NCBI GenBank assembly: GCA_030447865.1
Contig: JAUJOD010000001.1
Location: 1,326,159 to 1,390,158 of the forward strand
DNA from: Nocardioidaceae bacterium
GTDB taxonomy: Bacteria > Actinomycetota > Actinomycetes > Propionibacteriales > Nocardioidaceae
Direction: 5' to 3'
Length of the DNA stretch: 64,000 nucleotides
Position numbers and translations under genes: made by a program
The notes under the pieces: generated by a model
Databases searched by the model: none
What the model saw: the letters and a program-made list of their open reading frames with translations, nothing else
Told to the model about the DNA's origin: nothing
Part shown: positions 32,246 through 41,736 of the stretch, one piece after another
How the letters are laid out: each line of letters begins with the position of its first letter
Numbering within the stretch: position 1 is the first letter of the stretch

Positions 32246-33196
32246 TCAGGCGGCGCTGCGGCGTACTGGGAAGTGTTGAGTCCACTCCGCTTTGAACTTG
32301 CGCGGAAGGTTCTTCGCTCCGCGCGCCCGCAACGCGTCACGCACGCGGTTCAACGTCTTGTCGGGCCGAGCGTAGATGTCCTCAGCTCGGACAATGATCA
32401 ACCGCCACCCGAGGTTGTCCAACTCTTCGCGGCGGGCGATGTCTCTGGCCCACTGGGCGTCATCTCGTGCGTGCTGGCGCCCGTCGTACTCGATGATGAG
32501 CTTCAGCGCGGGGTAACTGAGATCGAACCGCATGAGCACGGCGCCTTCCTCATCGCGCACGGTGAAGTTGACGGCCGGCTCGGGAAGTCCTGCCAGCACG
32601 ATAAGCAGCCGTAGCCGCGACTCCATCGGTGAGTCGACGCCGCGCCGAACCAGCGCTGCTGCTCGCCTAGCCAGGCGGGCGCCCTTGCCGCGACAACTGG
32701 CCGCCGCCTCGATGAGCTGATCCGGGGTGGTGCGTCTCTTGCCAACGAGCGAATCGCCGAGGATGACCAGCTCGACGAGCGACAGCTGCCATGACAGGTC
32801 GAGAAAGGTCTGTTCCGGCGTCGTGATCGGCATCCCGTCAAAGGTCGTCGTCTTGGCACCCTCTTGAGCGGCGTGGCTCTGGATCCCGCGTCGCTCGGGA
32901 CGACGTCCAGCCTTCACGCTGACGTGGGTCAGCGGCTGCTCGGGCACGCAGCCACCCCAGAGATTAGCGGCGGTGAAGTGGCTGACGTACGACTCGGCAT
33001 TGCACAGTCGCAGTGCCGCCTTGGCGCGGATGCTCTGGGTGACCTCGACGGACGAGGCGACGTACAGGTCGTAGAAGACCTGATGGAAGCGCGGGCCGCG
33101 CAAAGCGGTGATGGGGATGCCAGCCGCACGAGCTTCGGCTCGGGTGAACGGCACGGTGGGATCGATGCGCGACCGTTGACGAGGTGGTATGGCCAT
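32246..33196 (-). CDS. DUF559-domain protein with AbiEi-like N-terminus (Vsr-like endonuclease fold)
   Basis: About 316 residues. The C-terminal DUF559 domain contains FDLSYPALKLIIEYDGRQHA and RREELDNLGWRLIIVRAEDI, the E-Y-D-G...H and W-x-L-I-x-V pattern of the very-short-patch/restriction-endonuclease-like fold. The N-terminal half (PFTRAEARAAGIPITALRG, then VSHFTAANLWG) resembles the AbiEi antitoxin type winged helix seen in many actinobacterial DUF559 proteins. Function is unknown; a DNA nuclease role is inferred. Start chosen at ATG 33196; the frame is open to 33283. Flanked on both sides by palindrome arrays C and D. Confidence 0.78.
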   Translation of the reverse strand: MAIPPRQRSRIDPTVPFTRAEARAAGIPITALRGPRFHQVFYDLYVASSVEVTQSIRAKAALRLCNAESYVSHFTAANLWGGCVPEQPLTHVSVKAGRRPERRGIQSHAAQEGAKTTTFDGMPITTPEQTFLDLSWQLSLVELVILGDSLVGKRRTTPDQLIEAAASCRGKGARLARRAAALVRRGVDSPMESRLRLLIVLAGLPEPAVNFTVRDEEGAVLMRFDLSYPALKLIIEYDGRQHARDDAQWARDIARREELDNLGWRLIIVRAEDIYARPDKTLNRVRDALRARGAKNLPRKFKAEWTQHFPVRRSAA

Positions 33197-33304
33197 GAGC
33201 CGAGCATGCAACTGATCGAGCTGCGTCCGCAGTGGTTGTCCACAGACTTGGGCGGGCCTGTGGATCGTCTTTTCGCTCGGCATCGCGGCGCAACGGCCGG
33301 GGCG

Positions 33305-33381
33305 CCGTCTATCGCGTTACCGCGGTAGACGAACGGCATCAGGCGGTGGGAGCAACCGTTTACCGGGTTATCGCGGTAGAC
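33305..33381. repeat. Array D of 26-bp imperfect palindromes (2 units, 51-bp period)
   Basis: Units 33305-33330 (CGTCTATCG-N8-CGGTAGACG) and 33356-33381 (CGTTTACCG-GGTTATCG-CGGTAGACG). The second is one of the best-matched hairpins of the family. The array lies in the gap between divergent DUF559 and moeZ genes; the remaining stretch to 33534 holds the moeZ leader with no gene. Confidence 0.85.
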
Positions 33382-33534
33382 GGATGACGTGTCGGCAGGC
33401 GGACAGGTATGGGACGCCTCCAGCGCACGAGTTTGGACCCGTAGAGAGCGGGCGCTCGAACTGGGGAACATGGCGGGGCAGCGAGCGGTTGTACTGCGCA
33501 GAACCTGCACCAGTCGTCGTACGAGGAGAATCAC

Positions 33535-34725
33535 GTGTCGTTGCCGCCCCTGGTTGAGCCGGCCGCTGAGTTGACCACCGATGAGGTACGTCGCTACAGC
33601 CGTCACCTGATCATCCCTGACGTGGGGATGCAGGGGCAGCAGCGGCTGAAGAACGCCAAGGTGCTGGTCATCGGTGCCGGGGGACTCGGTAGTCCCGCGC
33701 TGCTGTACCTGGCCGCCGCGGGGGTGGGCACGCTCGGCGTCATCGACTTCGACGAGGTGGATGAGTCGAACCTGCAGCGCCAGATCATCCACGGCCAAAG
33801 CGACGTCGGGAAGTCCAAGGCCGGCTCGGCGAGGGAGTCCATCGCCGAGGTCAACCCGCTCATCGATGTCGTGGTGCACCAAGAACGTCTCGACAACGAC
33901 AACGTGCTGGCCATCTTCGAGCAGTACGACCTCATCGTCGACGGCACCGACAACTTCGCTACGCGTTATCTGGTCAACGACGCGGCGGTGCTCCTCGGCA
34001 AGCCCTATGTCTGGGGCTCCATCTACCGCTTCGACGGCCAGGCCTCGGTCTTCTGGGCCGAACACGGTCCCTGCTACCGCTGCCTCTACCCTGAGCCGCC
34101 CCCGCCGGGCATGGTGCCTTCATGCGCTGAAGGCGGCGTCCTCGGCGTGCTGTGCGCAAGCATCGGCTCGATCCAGGTCAACGAGGCGATCAAGCTGCTG
34201 ACTGGCATCGGCGAGCCGCTGATCGGCAAGCTGATGATCTACGACGCGCTGGAGATGGAGTACCGCAAGCTCAGCGTGCGCAAGGACCCGGACTGCCCGA
34301 TCTGCGGTGCGAACCCCACGATCACTCGGCTGATCGACTACGAGGCGTTCTGCGGCGCGGTCAGCGACGAGGCAGCGGACGCGGCCGCGGACTCCACCAT
34401 CTCGGTCACCACCCTGGAGCACTGGCTCAAGGAGCGCGCGAACGGCGAGCGCGACTTCATCCTTGTCGACGTGCGGGAGCAGAACGAGTACGAGATCAAC
34501 AGAATCCCCGGCTCGGTGCTCATCCCCAAGGGCGAGTTCTTGACCGGCGCAGCGCTGGAGCAGCTGCCGCAGGACAAGCCGGTCGTGCTGCACTGCAAGT
34601 CCGGGATGCGGTCGGCCGAAGCGTTGGCGGTCGTCAAAGGTGCTGGGTTCGACGACTCGGTGCACGTCGGCGGCGGCGTCGTGGCCTGGGTAAACCAGAT
34701 CGACCCGTCCCAGCCGTCGTACTAG
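33535..34725 (+). CDS. moeZ: Adenylyltransferase/sulfurtransferase (MoeZ/MoeB-rhodanese fusion)
   Basis: 396 residues. An E1-like adenylyltransferase domain has GAGGLGSPALLYLAAAGVG, DEVDESNLQRQ and the zinc Cys pairs CYRC and CPIC. It is followed by a C-terminal rhodanese domain (DVREQNEYEINRIPGS, then active-site loop HCKSGMRSAE with the sulfur-carrying Cys). It activates and thiolates ubiquitin-like sulfur carrier proteins for molybdopterin, thiamine or cysteine synthesis; MoaE is encoded later in this window. The GTG start has GAGGAGAATCAC upstream. Positioned as in mycobacteria. Confidence 0.93.
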   Translation: MSLPPLVEPAAELTTDEVRRYSRHLIIPDVGMQGQQRLKNAKVLVIGAGGLGSPALLYLAAAGVGTLGVIDFDEVDESNLQRQIIHGQSDVGKSKAGSARESIAEVNPLIDVVVHQERLDNDNVLAIFEQYDLIVDGTDNFATRYLVNDAAVLLGKPYVWGSIYRFDGQASVFWAEHGPCYRCLYPEPPPPGMVPSCAEGGVLGVLCASIGSIQVNEAIKLLTGIGEPLIGKLMIYDALEMEYRKLSVRKDPDCPICGANPTITRLIDYEAFCGAVSDEAADAAADSTISVTTLEHWLKERANGERDFILVDVREQNEYEINRIPGSVLIPKGEFLTGAALEQLPQDKPVVLHCKSGMRSAEALAVVKGAGFDDSVHVGGGVVAWVNQIDPSQPSY

Positions 34726-34788
34726 CCTGCGCACCCTGCGACCAGCGCCGCCCGTCGCCGCAGGCCGACTCGGCTCGAGTAATCGCCG

Positions 34789-35145
34789 ATGACTGAGGCG
34801 CAGAGCGGCAAGGATGCCTCGGAGGCGTACGTCGAGGCGGTGCTCAGGGTGGTCGAGCAGGTCCCGCCAGGGCACGCAACGACGTACTCACTCATCGCGG
34901 AGGCAGTCGGTCGCAGCGGTCCCCGCCAGGTGGGTCGGGTGTTGGCCATGTACGGCGGCTCCGTCCCGTGGTGGCGAGTCGTGCGGGCCGATGGCAGCCT
35001 GCCGCCCTCCCATCAACCTGCGGCGCTCAGCCGCTACCGGGAGGAGTCAACGCCACTTCGCGGAGCGATCACTGACGCCCGGGCGCTGCGGGTCGACCTC
35101 GGCCGTGCACTCTGGCTGCCGCCGTCACGACCACCGCGGACCTAG
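34789..35145 (+). CDS. Alkyltransferase-like (ATL) protein, MGMT fold without active-site Cys
   Basis: 118-residue protein matching only the DNA-binding C-terminal domain of O6-alkylguanine methyltransferases: VPPGHATTYSLIAEAVG, PRQVGRVLAMYGGSVPWWRV and the ST-x-LR end. Where the transferase has P-C-H-R, this protein has PWWRV, so the alkyl-accepting Cys is missing. ATLs bind O6-alkylguanine and hand the lesion to nucleotide excision repair. Close to AdnAB and UvrD2, which fits a repair cluster. Confidence 0.88.
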   Translation: MTEAQSGKDASEAYVEAVLRVVEQVPPGHATTYSLIAEAVGRSGPRQVGRVLAMYGGSVPWWRVVRADGSLPPSHQPAALSRYREESTPLRGAITDARALRVDLGRALWLPPSRPPRT

Positions 35146-35185
35146 ATCCAGCACTTCTGTCGGCGGCCGCTGCTGAGATGGCCCA

Positions 35186-38100
35186 ATGCCGATCACCTAC
35201 CACCTGGACTCCAGGGCCCGCCCGCCGTCCGTTGCGCCGACGCTCGACGCCTCGCAGCGCGAGGTCATCGACCACCCCGGTGGGCCGCTGCTGGTCCTCG
35301 CTGGTCCCGGCACCGGCAAGACCACGACGCTCGTCGAGGCCGTGGTCGATCGGGTGGAGCGCCGGGGTCTGCGGCCCGACCAGCTGCTCGTCTTGACGTT
35401 CAGCCGCAAGGCCGCCGAAGAGCTCCGCGACCGCATTACCGGACGGCTGAGCCGCACCTGTGCCAGCCCGATGAGCTCCACGTTCCACTCGTTTTGCTAT
35501 GCCCTCGTGCGGCGTTACCAACCCGCAGAGCTGTACGCCGACCCGATGCGCCTGCTCAGCGCCCCCGAGCAAGACGTGCTGCTGCGAGAGCTGCTTCGGC
35601 ACTCCCGGGAGAGCGGACAGGCGGCGTGGCCCGCGTCGCTGCACTCCGCGCTGGGCACCAGGGGGTTCGCCCGCGAGGTGCACGCCGTGCTGTCGCGGGC
35701 ACGTGAGGTGGGTCTCGACCCCGATGACCTCGCGCGCATCGGCGTTGAGAGCGACCGGTTCGCGTGGGCTGCCGCGGGGGCGTTCATGCGCGAATACCTC
35801 CAGGTGCTCGACTTCGAGAGCTCGCTCGACTACGCCGAGCTGGTGCACCGCGCGGTGCTGTTGGCGGAGTCTGTCGACGTGCAGCGCGAGCTGCGCGCAC
35901 AGTTTGGAGCCGTATTCGTTGACGAGTACCAAGACACCGACCCCAACCAGGTGCGGCTGCTCCACGCGATCGCCGGTGACGGGCGCGACCTGGTCGTCGT
36001 CGGTGACCCCGACCAGAGCATCTACGCGTTTCGTGGCGCCGACGTGCGCGGAATCTTGGACTTTCCCGCGCAGTTCCGCCACGCCGACGGGGGCCCTGGC
36101 GACGTCGTCGCGCTCGGCACGACCAGGCGGTTCGGCGCTCGCCTTCTCGCCGCCTCCCGCCGCGTGGCCGGTGCCATCGGGGTGCGCGGCTCGATCGACG
36201 CCGCGACGTTCCAGCGGTTCCGAAACCCCACCGTCGCCGAGTGCACCACCGGAGGTGCCGCTGCCGATGATGCCGTTGGGCGGCTCGACGTCCTGACCTT
36301 CGGCTCGAGCGGCGCCGAGGCCGACAACATCGCCGACATCGTGCGCCGGGCGCACCTCGAGGAGGGCATCCCGTGGGGCGAGATCGCGGTCCTGGTGCGC
36401 TCCGGTATCACGGCGATCCCCCGGCTACGCCGGGTGCTGGTGGCTGCTGGCGTCCCGATCGAGGTGGCAGGAGACGAGGTGCCGCTGCGGTCTGAGCCGG
36501 CTGCCGCGGCGTTGTTGCTGGCGCTGCGCTGCGTCGCCGACCCGGGAGCATTGACGGTCGAGACGGCTCGTGCCTTGCTGATGTCGCCACTGGGCGGCCT
36601 CGACGCAGCGCAGGTCCGCCGGCTCGGGCGCCTGCTGCGCGGGCGAGACCGCGGGTCGGCCCAGGGGCACCGGCTGCCGCTGCCGTCTGGTGAGCTGCTA
36701 CGTCGGTCGCTGGCCGACCCGGCGCTGCTGGCGGACCTCGGCGGCGGCAGCGAGGTCGCCAAGGCGCTTCGGCTGTCGGAGCTACTGACCAGGGCGCGGG
36801 TCATAGTGGCCGAGCAGGCGGCTGCCGAGGAAGCGCTGTGGGCCTTGTGGGCCGGCACATCGTGGCCTCGGCGACTGCAAGCGGCGGCAGAGCTTGGCGG
36901 GCCGGCCGCCCGCGCCGCCCACCGCGACCTCGACGCGGTCTGCGCGCTGTTCGAGGTGGCGGCCCGAGCCGAGGGGAAGCAGCAGCGCACGGGCGTCGTG
37001 GTCTTCCTCGAGCAGGTCGACGCCCAACAGATCCCCGGCGACACCCTTGCCGACCGGGGGGTTCGCCGCGACGCGGTGCGCCTGCTGACCGCTCACCGCT
37101 CCAAGGGCCTCGAGTGGCGGCTCGTGGTCGTCGCCGGAGTGCAGGAAGGTAGCTGGCCCGACGTACGTCGCCGTGGCTCGCTGCTGCAGGCCGACCAGCT
37201 CGCCAGCGAGGGCTTGGCCGAGCCGCTCAGCTCGGCCGCGCTGCTCGCAGAGGAGCGCCGGTTGTTCTACGTCGCCGTCACCAGGGCCCGGCAACGTCTG
37301 GTCGTCACGGCGGTGGCGTCCCCTGAGCCTGACGGCGATCAGCCATCGCGCTTCCTCACCGACCTGGGAAACCCACCCCGCCACTGCCCCGGTCGGCCGG
37401 CGCGGCCGCTGTCGCTGGCGGGGCTGGTGGCTGAGTTGCGCCGTACTGCGGGCGACCCGACATGCAGTGCCGCGCTGCGCACCGCCGCCGCCGCCCGACT
37501 CGCTCGGCTGGCGGAGCAGCAGGCCACCGGTCAGCCGGTGTCGGCGTTCGCCGACCCCGACACCTGGTGGGGACTGCGCCACCGGTCCCACAGCCAAGTG
37601 CCGCTACGCGCCGAAGACCAAGCAGTGCGGCTGTCCGCGAGCGCGCTGTCGGCCCTCAACGCCTGCCCCGTCCGGTGGTTCTTGTCGCGCGAGGCCGCCG
37701 GGCACGCCGCTCGGAGCAGCGCCGTCGGGTTCGGCAACGTCATCCACGTGCTCGCTCAGCACCTCGGTGCCGCACAGGCCGTCGACGCGGACGAGTTGAT
37801 CCGCCACCTCGACTCAGTCTGGGACCAACTGCAGTTCGACTCGCCATGGATCGCGCGACGCGAGCGGGTCGCTGCCGAGGAAGCCGTCAGGCGGTTCGCA
37901 CGCTGGCACAACTCCCGACCACACCGCCGGCCGGTGAGGTCGGAGGTGTCGTTCGAGGTCGAGACGCCGCTCGACGACGGGGAGCGGGTCGTGTTGGCCG
38001 GCACGGTTGACCGGCTGGAGATCGACGAGAACCGCCGAGTCGTCGTCGTGGACTTCAAGACCGGCAAGCAGCTGCCGTCCAGCAAAGACGTCGAGGCTGA

Positions 38101-38410
38101 CGCACAGCTGGCCGTCTACCAGCTGGTGAGCGACCGAGGCGGCTTCGCCGCTTTGTGTGGAGATGCCCGTTCGGGCGGAGCAGAGCTGGTCCAGCTGCGA
38201 TCCGACGACTCGGGGCTGCCCAAGGTGCAGGTGCAGCGGCCGCCATCTGGCGCTGCCGGCGACTGCTTGCCGGTCGAGACCGAGCTGGCGCAGGCGGTGC
38301 GCGCGTTGCGCGATGAGACGTTTACCGCGACCGGCAACGCGCACTGCAACCGGTGCGAGTTCGCCCGGCAATGTCCCGTCAAGCAACGCAGCGGAGGTGT
38401 GCTGTCATGA
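35186..38410 (+). CDS. adnA: Helicase-nuclease AdnA, UvrD-type motor plus Fe-S PD-(D/E)XK nuclease
   Basis: 1074 residues. The N-terminal SF1A helicase has LAGPGTGKTTT (Walker A, about residue 40-48), VDEYQDTDPNQ (about 245), GDPDQSIYAFRG, LTAHRSKGLEWRLVVV and TRARQRLVV. The C-terminal nuclease has NACPVRWFL with Cys827, VVVDFKTGK (about 955) and a terminal CNRCEFARQC (Cys1054, 1057, 1063), giving the four Cys of an AddB-like 4Fe-4S cluster. With AdnB it forms the mycobacterial-type end-resecting helicase-nuclease for double-strand breaks. TGAGAT lies 6 nt before the ATG. Overlaps adnB by 4 bases. Confidence 0.93.
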   Translation: MPITYHLDSRARPPSVAPTLDASQREVIDHPGGPLLVLAGPGTGKTTTLVEAVVDRVERRGLRPDQLLVLTFSRKAAEELRDRITGRLSRTCASPMSSTFHSFCYALVRRYQPAELYADPMRLLSAPEQDVLLRELLRHSRESGQAAWPASLHSALGTRGFAREVHAVLSRAREVGLDPDDLARIGVESDRFAWAAAGAFMREYLQVLDFESSLDYAELVHRAVLLAESVDVQRELRAQFGAVFVDEYQDTDPNQVRLLHAIAGDGRDLVVVGDPDQSIYAFRGADVRGILDFPAQFRHADGGPGDVVALGTTRRFGARLLAASRRVAGAIGVRGSIDAATFQRFRNPTVAECTTGGAAADDAVGRLDVLTFGSSGAEADNIADIVRRAHLEEGIPWGEIAVLVRSGITAIPRLRRVLVAAGVPIEVAGDEVPLRSEPAAAALLLALRCVADPGALTVETARALLMSPLGGLDAAQVRRLGRLLRGRDRGSAQGHRLPLPSGELLRRSLADPALLADLGGGSEVAKALRLSELLTRARVIVAEQAAAEEALWALWAGTSWPRRLQAAAELGGPAARAAHRDLDAVCALFEVAARAEGKQQRTGVVVFLEQVDAQQIPGDTLADRGVRRDAVRLLTAHRSKGLEWRLVVVAGVQEGSWPDVRRRGSLLQADQLASEGLAEPLSSAALLAEERRLFYVAVTRARQRLVVTAVASPEPDGDQPSRFLTDLGNPPRHCPGRPARPLSLAGLVAELRRTAGDPTCSAALRTAAAARLARLAEQQATGQPVSAFADPDTWWGLRHRSHSQVPLRAEDQAVRLSASALSALNACPVRWFLSREAAGHAARSSAVGFGNVIHVLAQHLGAAQAVDADELIRHLDSVWDQLQFDSPWIARRERVAAEEAVRRFARWHNSRPHRRPVRSEVSFEVETPLDDGERVVLAGTVDRLEIDENRRVVVVDFKTGKQLPSSKDVEADAQLAVYQLVSDRGGFAALCGDARSGGAELVQLRSDDSGLPKVQVQRPPSGAAGDCLPVETELAQAVRALRDETFTATGNAHCNRCEFARQCPVKQRSGGVLS

Positions 38411-41400
38411 CCCTCCCACCGCGATCGGTCACCTCCGACGACCTCCGCTGGCGGCTGGAGACCACTGACGTCCCGCAACGACGGCCGTTCACGACCGACG
38501 ACTTGTGCCGACTCGTTGGTGTGGCGTTCAGCGACCAGCAGCTCGACGCGATCACCGCCCCGCTCGAGCCGGGGGTGATCGTCGCCGGGGCCGGCTCCGG
38601 CAAGACCACTGTGATGGCCGCCCGCGTCGTCTGGGTGGTGGGCACGGGCGCTGTCTCCCCTGACCAGGTGCTTGGTCTGACGTTCACCAACAAGGCGGCG
38701 GCCGAGCTCGGCGCACGCGTTCGCGAGTACCTGCGGAAGGCAGGCTTGCTTCCGCCGCCGGGTAGCGGAGCCGGTGCCGTGGCCGACGAGGTCGCAGAAC
38801 CGTCGGTGCTGACCTACCACGCGTACGCCGGGCGCCTGCTGGCCGAGCACGGTCTGCGCATCGGGCATGAGCCCGAGACCACCCTGATGGCAGACGCCGC
38901 TCGATTCCAGCTGGCTGAGCGCGCTGTCCGGCGGCACCGGTTCCCCATCGAGCACCTCACGACCTCGTTGCCGCACGTGGTCCGCTACGTGTTGGCCCTC
39001 GACGCCCAGCTTTGCGAGCACTTGGTGACTCCTGACGAGGTGCGCGCGTGGCAGCGCAGTGAGCGTCCGGCCTGGGAGTCGGCGAAGCAGACAGCACCCG
39101 TGGTAGACGTGCTGACCAAGTTCGCCGCTCGCGAGGAGCTGCTCCGGCTCGTGGACGACTACCGACGCCTCAAGGCCGAGGTCGGCGCGATGGACTTCGG
39201 CGACCAGCTGGCGTTGAGCGCCCGATTGGCGCAGACCTGTCCCGAGGTGGGCGCGCAGGAGCGGGCGACGTACCGCGTGGTGCTGCTCGACGAGTACCAG
39301 GACACCTCGATCGCCCAGGCGCGTCTGCTGCGGGCGCTGTTCGCTGGCGGCACCGACGACGCCGGCAGGGGACACCCGGTGACCGCCGTCGGTGACCCGT
39401 GCCAGGCCATCTACGGGTGGCGTGGCGCATCCGCCGGCAACATCGACGCGTTCCCGGGCGACTTCCCACCCCGGTCGTCGGATCGCGAGGCCGAGGCGCG
39501 GAGGTTCCCGCTCAATGTCAACCGGCGCTCCCTCACGTCGATCCTCGACACTGCCAACGACCTGGCTGCTCCGTTGTACGCCGAGCACATCGGCGCAGAG
39601 CCGCTCGTTGCGGCACCCGGCGCTGGCCGGGGCGACCTGCGAGCTGCCGTGCTCGAGACGTTCGACGACGAGCTGGTCTTCCTAGCGCGCGAGGTGCCGC
39701 GGGCTTACGAGCAGATGGCACGGCCTCGGTGGTCCGACATCGGCGTACTCGTGCGCGACAACTCGGCGGCCGCCGCTGTGCACGACGCCTTGGTTGCGGC
39801 GGATGTTCCGGTCGAAGTGGTCGGGCTCAGCGGGTTGCTGGCGACGCCCGAGGTGGCCGAGGTGGTCGCCACGTTGGAGGTGCTGCACGACGCCACGGCC
39901 AACGCCGCACTCTTGCATCTGCTGACGGGGCCGCGGTGGAACATCGGTGTTCGCGACCTTGCGCTGCTCGGGCGTCGGGCGAAGGAACTCGCCGCTCGCG
40001 CCGAAGAGCCGACCGAGTCACTCGCCGGCGCCCTGGAAGCCGCCGTCGGAGGCACCGACCCGGCTGACGTCGTGTCACTGCTCGAGGCGCTGCAGTCACC
40101 CGGCGGTCGGGCGTTCTCCGACGAGGCCCGGCACCGGTTCGGGTTGCTGGCTCACGAACTGCGCGACCTGCAACGCCATGTGAGTGAGCCGCTGCTCGAC
40201 CTGGTGCGCCGGGTCATCGACGTGACCGGCACCGACGTCGAGTTGGCCGCCTCGAACTCCCGGCTCGCCCAGGCTCGACGCGACAACCTCTCGACGTTCC
40301 TCGATGCGGTGGCGTCCTTCGCCAGCCTCGACAACGACGGGTCGCTGCCCGGACTGTTGGCGTACCTGCGGGCTGAGGAGGAGTACGGCCAGGGCCTGTC
40401 GCTGGCGCTCCCAACCGAGGCCGACTCGGTGAAGCTGCTCACCGTGCACAAGGCAAAGGGCCTGGAGTGGGACGTCGTCTTCGTGCCCGGCCTCACCAAG
40501 GACGTCTTCCCCACGCGGCAGGTCAGACCCCGCTGGACCACGTCCGCCGCCGAGCTGCCGTGGCCCCTGCGTGGCGATGCCGCCGATCTCCCTCAGCTGC
40601 CCGAGTACTCCCGCAAGGGCCTCACCGAGTTCACCCAGGCGTGCCAGGCTCACGAGCAGCTCGAAGAGCTCAGGCTTGCGTACGTCGCGTTCACCCGCCC
40701 CCGTAACGCACTCATCGCTACTGGTTACTGGTGGGGCCCGGAGCAGGCGAGGCTGCGCGGCCCGTCGCGGTTCCTCGACACGATGATGGCGAGCATGCGG
40801 GCGCGGGGAGCTGAACCGGAGCTGTGCTTTCCCCGGCCGGCTGACGACACCGAGAACCCCTCCAACCGCAAGCTCCAGGCGTACCCGTGGCCGGTAGCGC
40901 CACACGGCGACGAGCTCGACCGCCGCCGAGCCGCCGCGAAGCTCGTCAACCAGGCCCGACTGCTCGGTTGGGAGGCGGCGGCCGCAGTCAGCGACCAGTC
41001 TCTGACGCCCGATGAGGTGGTCAGCGTCCAGCAGTGGGACCTCGAGCTTTCCAGGCTGGTCGAGGAGACGCTAGCTGAGCAGGCGGGTGAGGTTTCGGTG
41101 CCGCTACCGGCGTCCCTGTCGGCTACCACGCTGCTGCGGCTAAAGGACGACCCCGACGGTCTCGCCCGTGAGCTGGCCCGGCCCATGCCGCGAAAGCCAT
41201 CGTCGGCGGCTCGCTTCGGCACCCGTTTCCACGCCTGGGTCGAGGCGTACTCCGGCCAGCAGCAACTGCTCGCGGCCGACGAACTCCCCGGGCAGGGCGA
41301 CTGCGACATCCACACCGACGCCGAGCTGCAGGAGCTCATCGAGGCGTTCGTCAGCGGGCCGTTCGGGGCGGAGACGCCCTACCGGGTCGAGGCGCCGTTT

Positions 41401-41679
41401 GCGCTCACGCTCGGCGGGCACGTCGTGCGCGGCCGAATCGACGCCGTCTATGCGACGCCGGGCGGCTTCCGGATCGTCGACTGGAAGACCAACGCCGCCC
41501 AGACGGCTGATCCCGTGCAACTCGCGATCTACCGGGTGGCGTGGGCTGAGCTGATGGGGGTCGACGTCGACAAGCTCGGGGCTGCCTTCTACTACGTGCG
41601 GTCTGGCGAGGTCGTCAGCTTCGACAACCTGCCCGGCCGCGAAGAGCTCGAGAAGTTGCTGTGCTGTTCCCGTGGGTAG
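38407..41679 (+). CDS. adnB: Helicase-nuclease AdnB, UvrD-type motor plus PD-(D/E)XK nuclease
   Basis: 1090 residues. The helicase part shows VAGAGSGKTT (about 60-69), LTFTNKAAAEL, LLDEYQDTS (about 294), GDPCQAIYGWRGAS, LTVHKAKGLEWDVVFVPGL and LAYVAFTRPRNALI. The C-terminal nuclease contains ARFGTRFHAWVEAY (conserved His), VRGRIDAVYATPGGFRIVDWKTN (Asp and Lys) and QLAIYRVAWAEL. Unlike AdnA it lacks the Cys cluster, so only one subunit appears to carry an Fe-S cluster. The start ATG overlaps the adnA stop, as expected for obligate heterodimer partners made in equal amounts. Confidence 0.93.
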   Translation: MTLPPRSVTSDDLRWRLETTDVPQRRPFTTDDLCRLVGVAFSDQQLDAITAPLEPGVIVAGAGSGKTTVMAARVVWVVGTGAVSPDQVLGLTFTNKAAAELGARVREYLRKAGLLPPPGSGAGAVADEVAEPSVLTYHAYAGRLLAEHGLRIGHEPETTLMADAARFQLAERAVRRHRFPIEHLTTSLPHVVRYVLALDAQLCEHLVTPDEVRAWQRSERPAWESAKQTAPVVDVLTKFAAREELLRLVDDYRRLKAEVGAMDFGDQLALSARLAQTCPEVGAQERATYRVVLLDEYQDTSIAQARLLRALFAGGTDDAGRGHPVTAVGDPCQAIYGWRGASAGNIDAFPGDFPPRSSDREAEARRFPLNVNRRSLTSILDTANDLAAPLYAEHIGAEPLVAAPGAGRGDLRAAVLETFDDELVFLAREVPRAYEQMARPRWSDIGVLVRDNSAAAAVHDALVAADVPVEVVGLSGLLATPEVAEVVATLEVLHDATANAALLHLLTGPRWNIGVRDLALLGRRAKELAARAEEPTESLAGALEAAVGGTDPADVVSLLEALQSPGGRAFSDEARHRFGLLAHELRDLQRHVSEPLLDLVRRVIDVTGTDVELAASNSRLAQARRDNLSTFLDAVASFASLDNDGSLPGLLAYLRAEEEYGQGLSLALPTEADSVKLLTVHKAKGLEWDVVFVPGLTKDVFPTRQVRPRWTTSAAELPWPLRGDAADLPQLPEYSRKGLTEFTQACQAHEQLEELRLAYVAFTRPRNALIATGYWWGPEQARLRGPSRFLDTMMASMRARGAEPELCFPRPADDTENPSNRKLQAYPWPVAPHGDELDRRRAAAKLVNQARLLGWEAAAAVSDQSLTPDEVVSVQQWDLELSRLVEETLAEQAGEVSVPLPASLSATTLLRLKDDPDGLARELARPMPRKPSSAARFGTRFHAWVEAYSGQQQLLAADELPGQGDCDIHTDAELQELIEAFVSGPFGAETPYRVEAPFALTLGGHVVRGRIDAVYATPGGFRIVDWKTNAAQTADPVQLAIYRVAWAELMGVDVDKLGAAFYYVRSGEVVSFDNLPGREELEKLLCCSRG

Positions 41680-41736
41680 CGATTCCCGTCGCGGCGCCTG
41701 GGCCACGGCGTCGGCAGAGTGTCGCCGCCTCTGACA

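Noticed and set aside
33300..33534. Promoter or riboswitch for moeZ within array D
   Set aside because: The structured part is the palindrome repeat seen elsewhere, and nothing resembles a known molybdenum-cofactor riboswitch.
38280..38345. Another copy of the palindrome family inside adnA (GTTTACCGCGACCGGC)
   Set aside because: Only the 5' arm matches; there is no 3' arm and it is explained by coding sequence.
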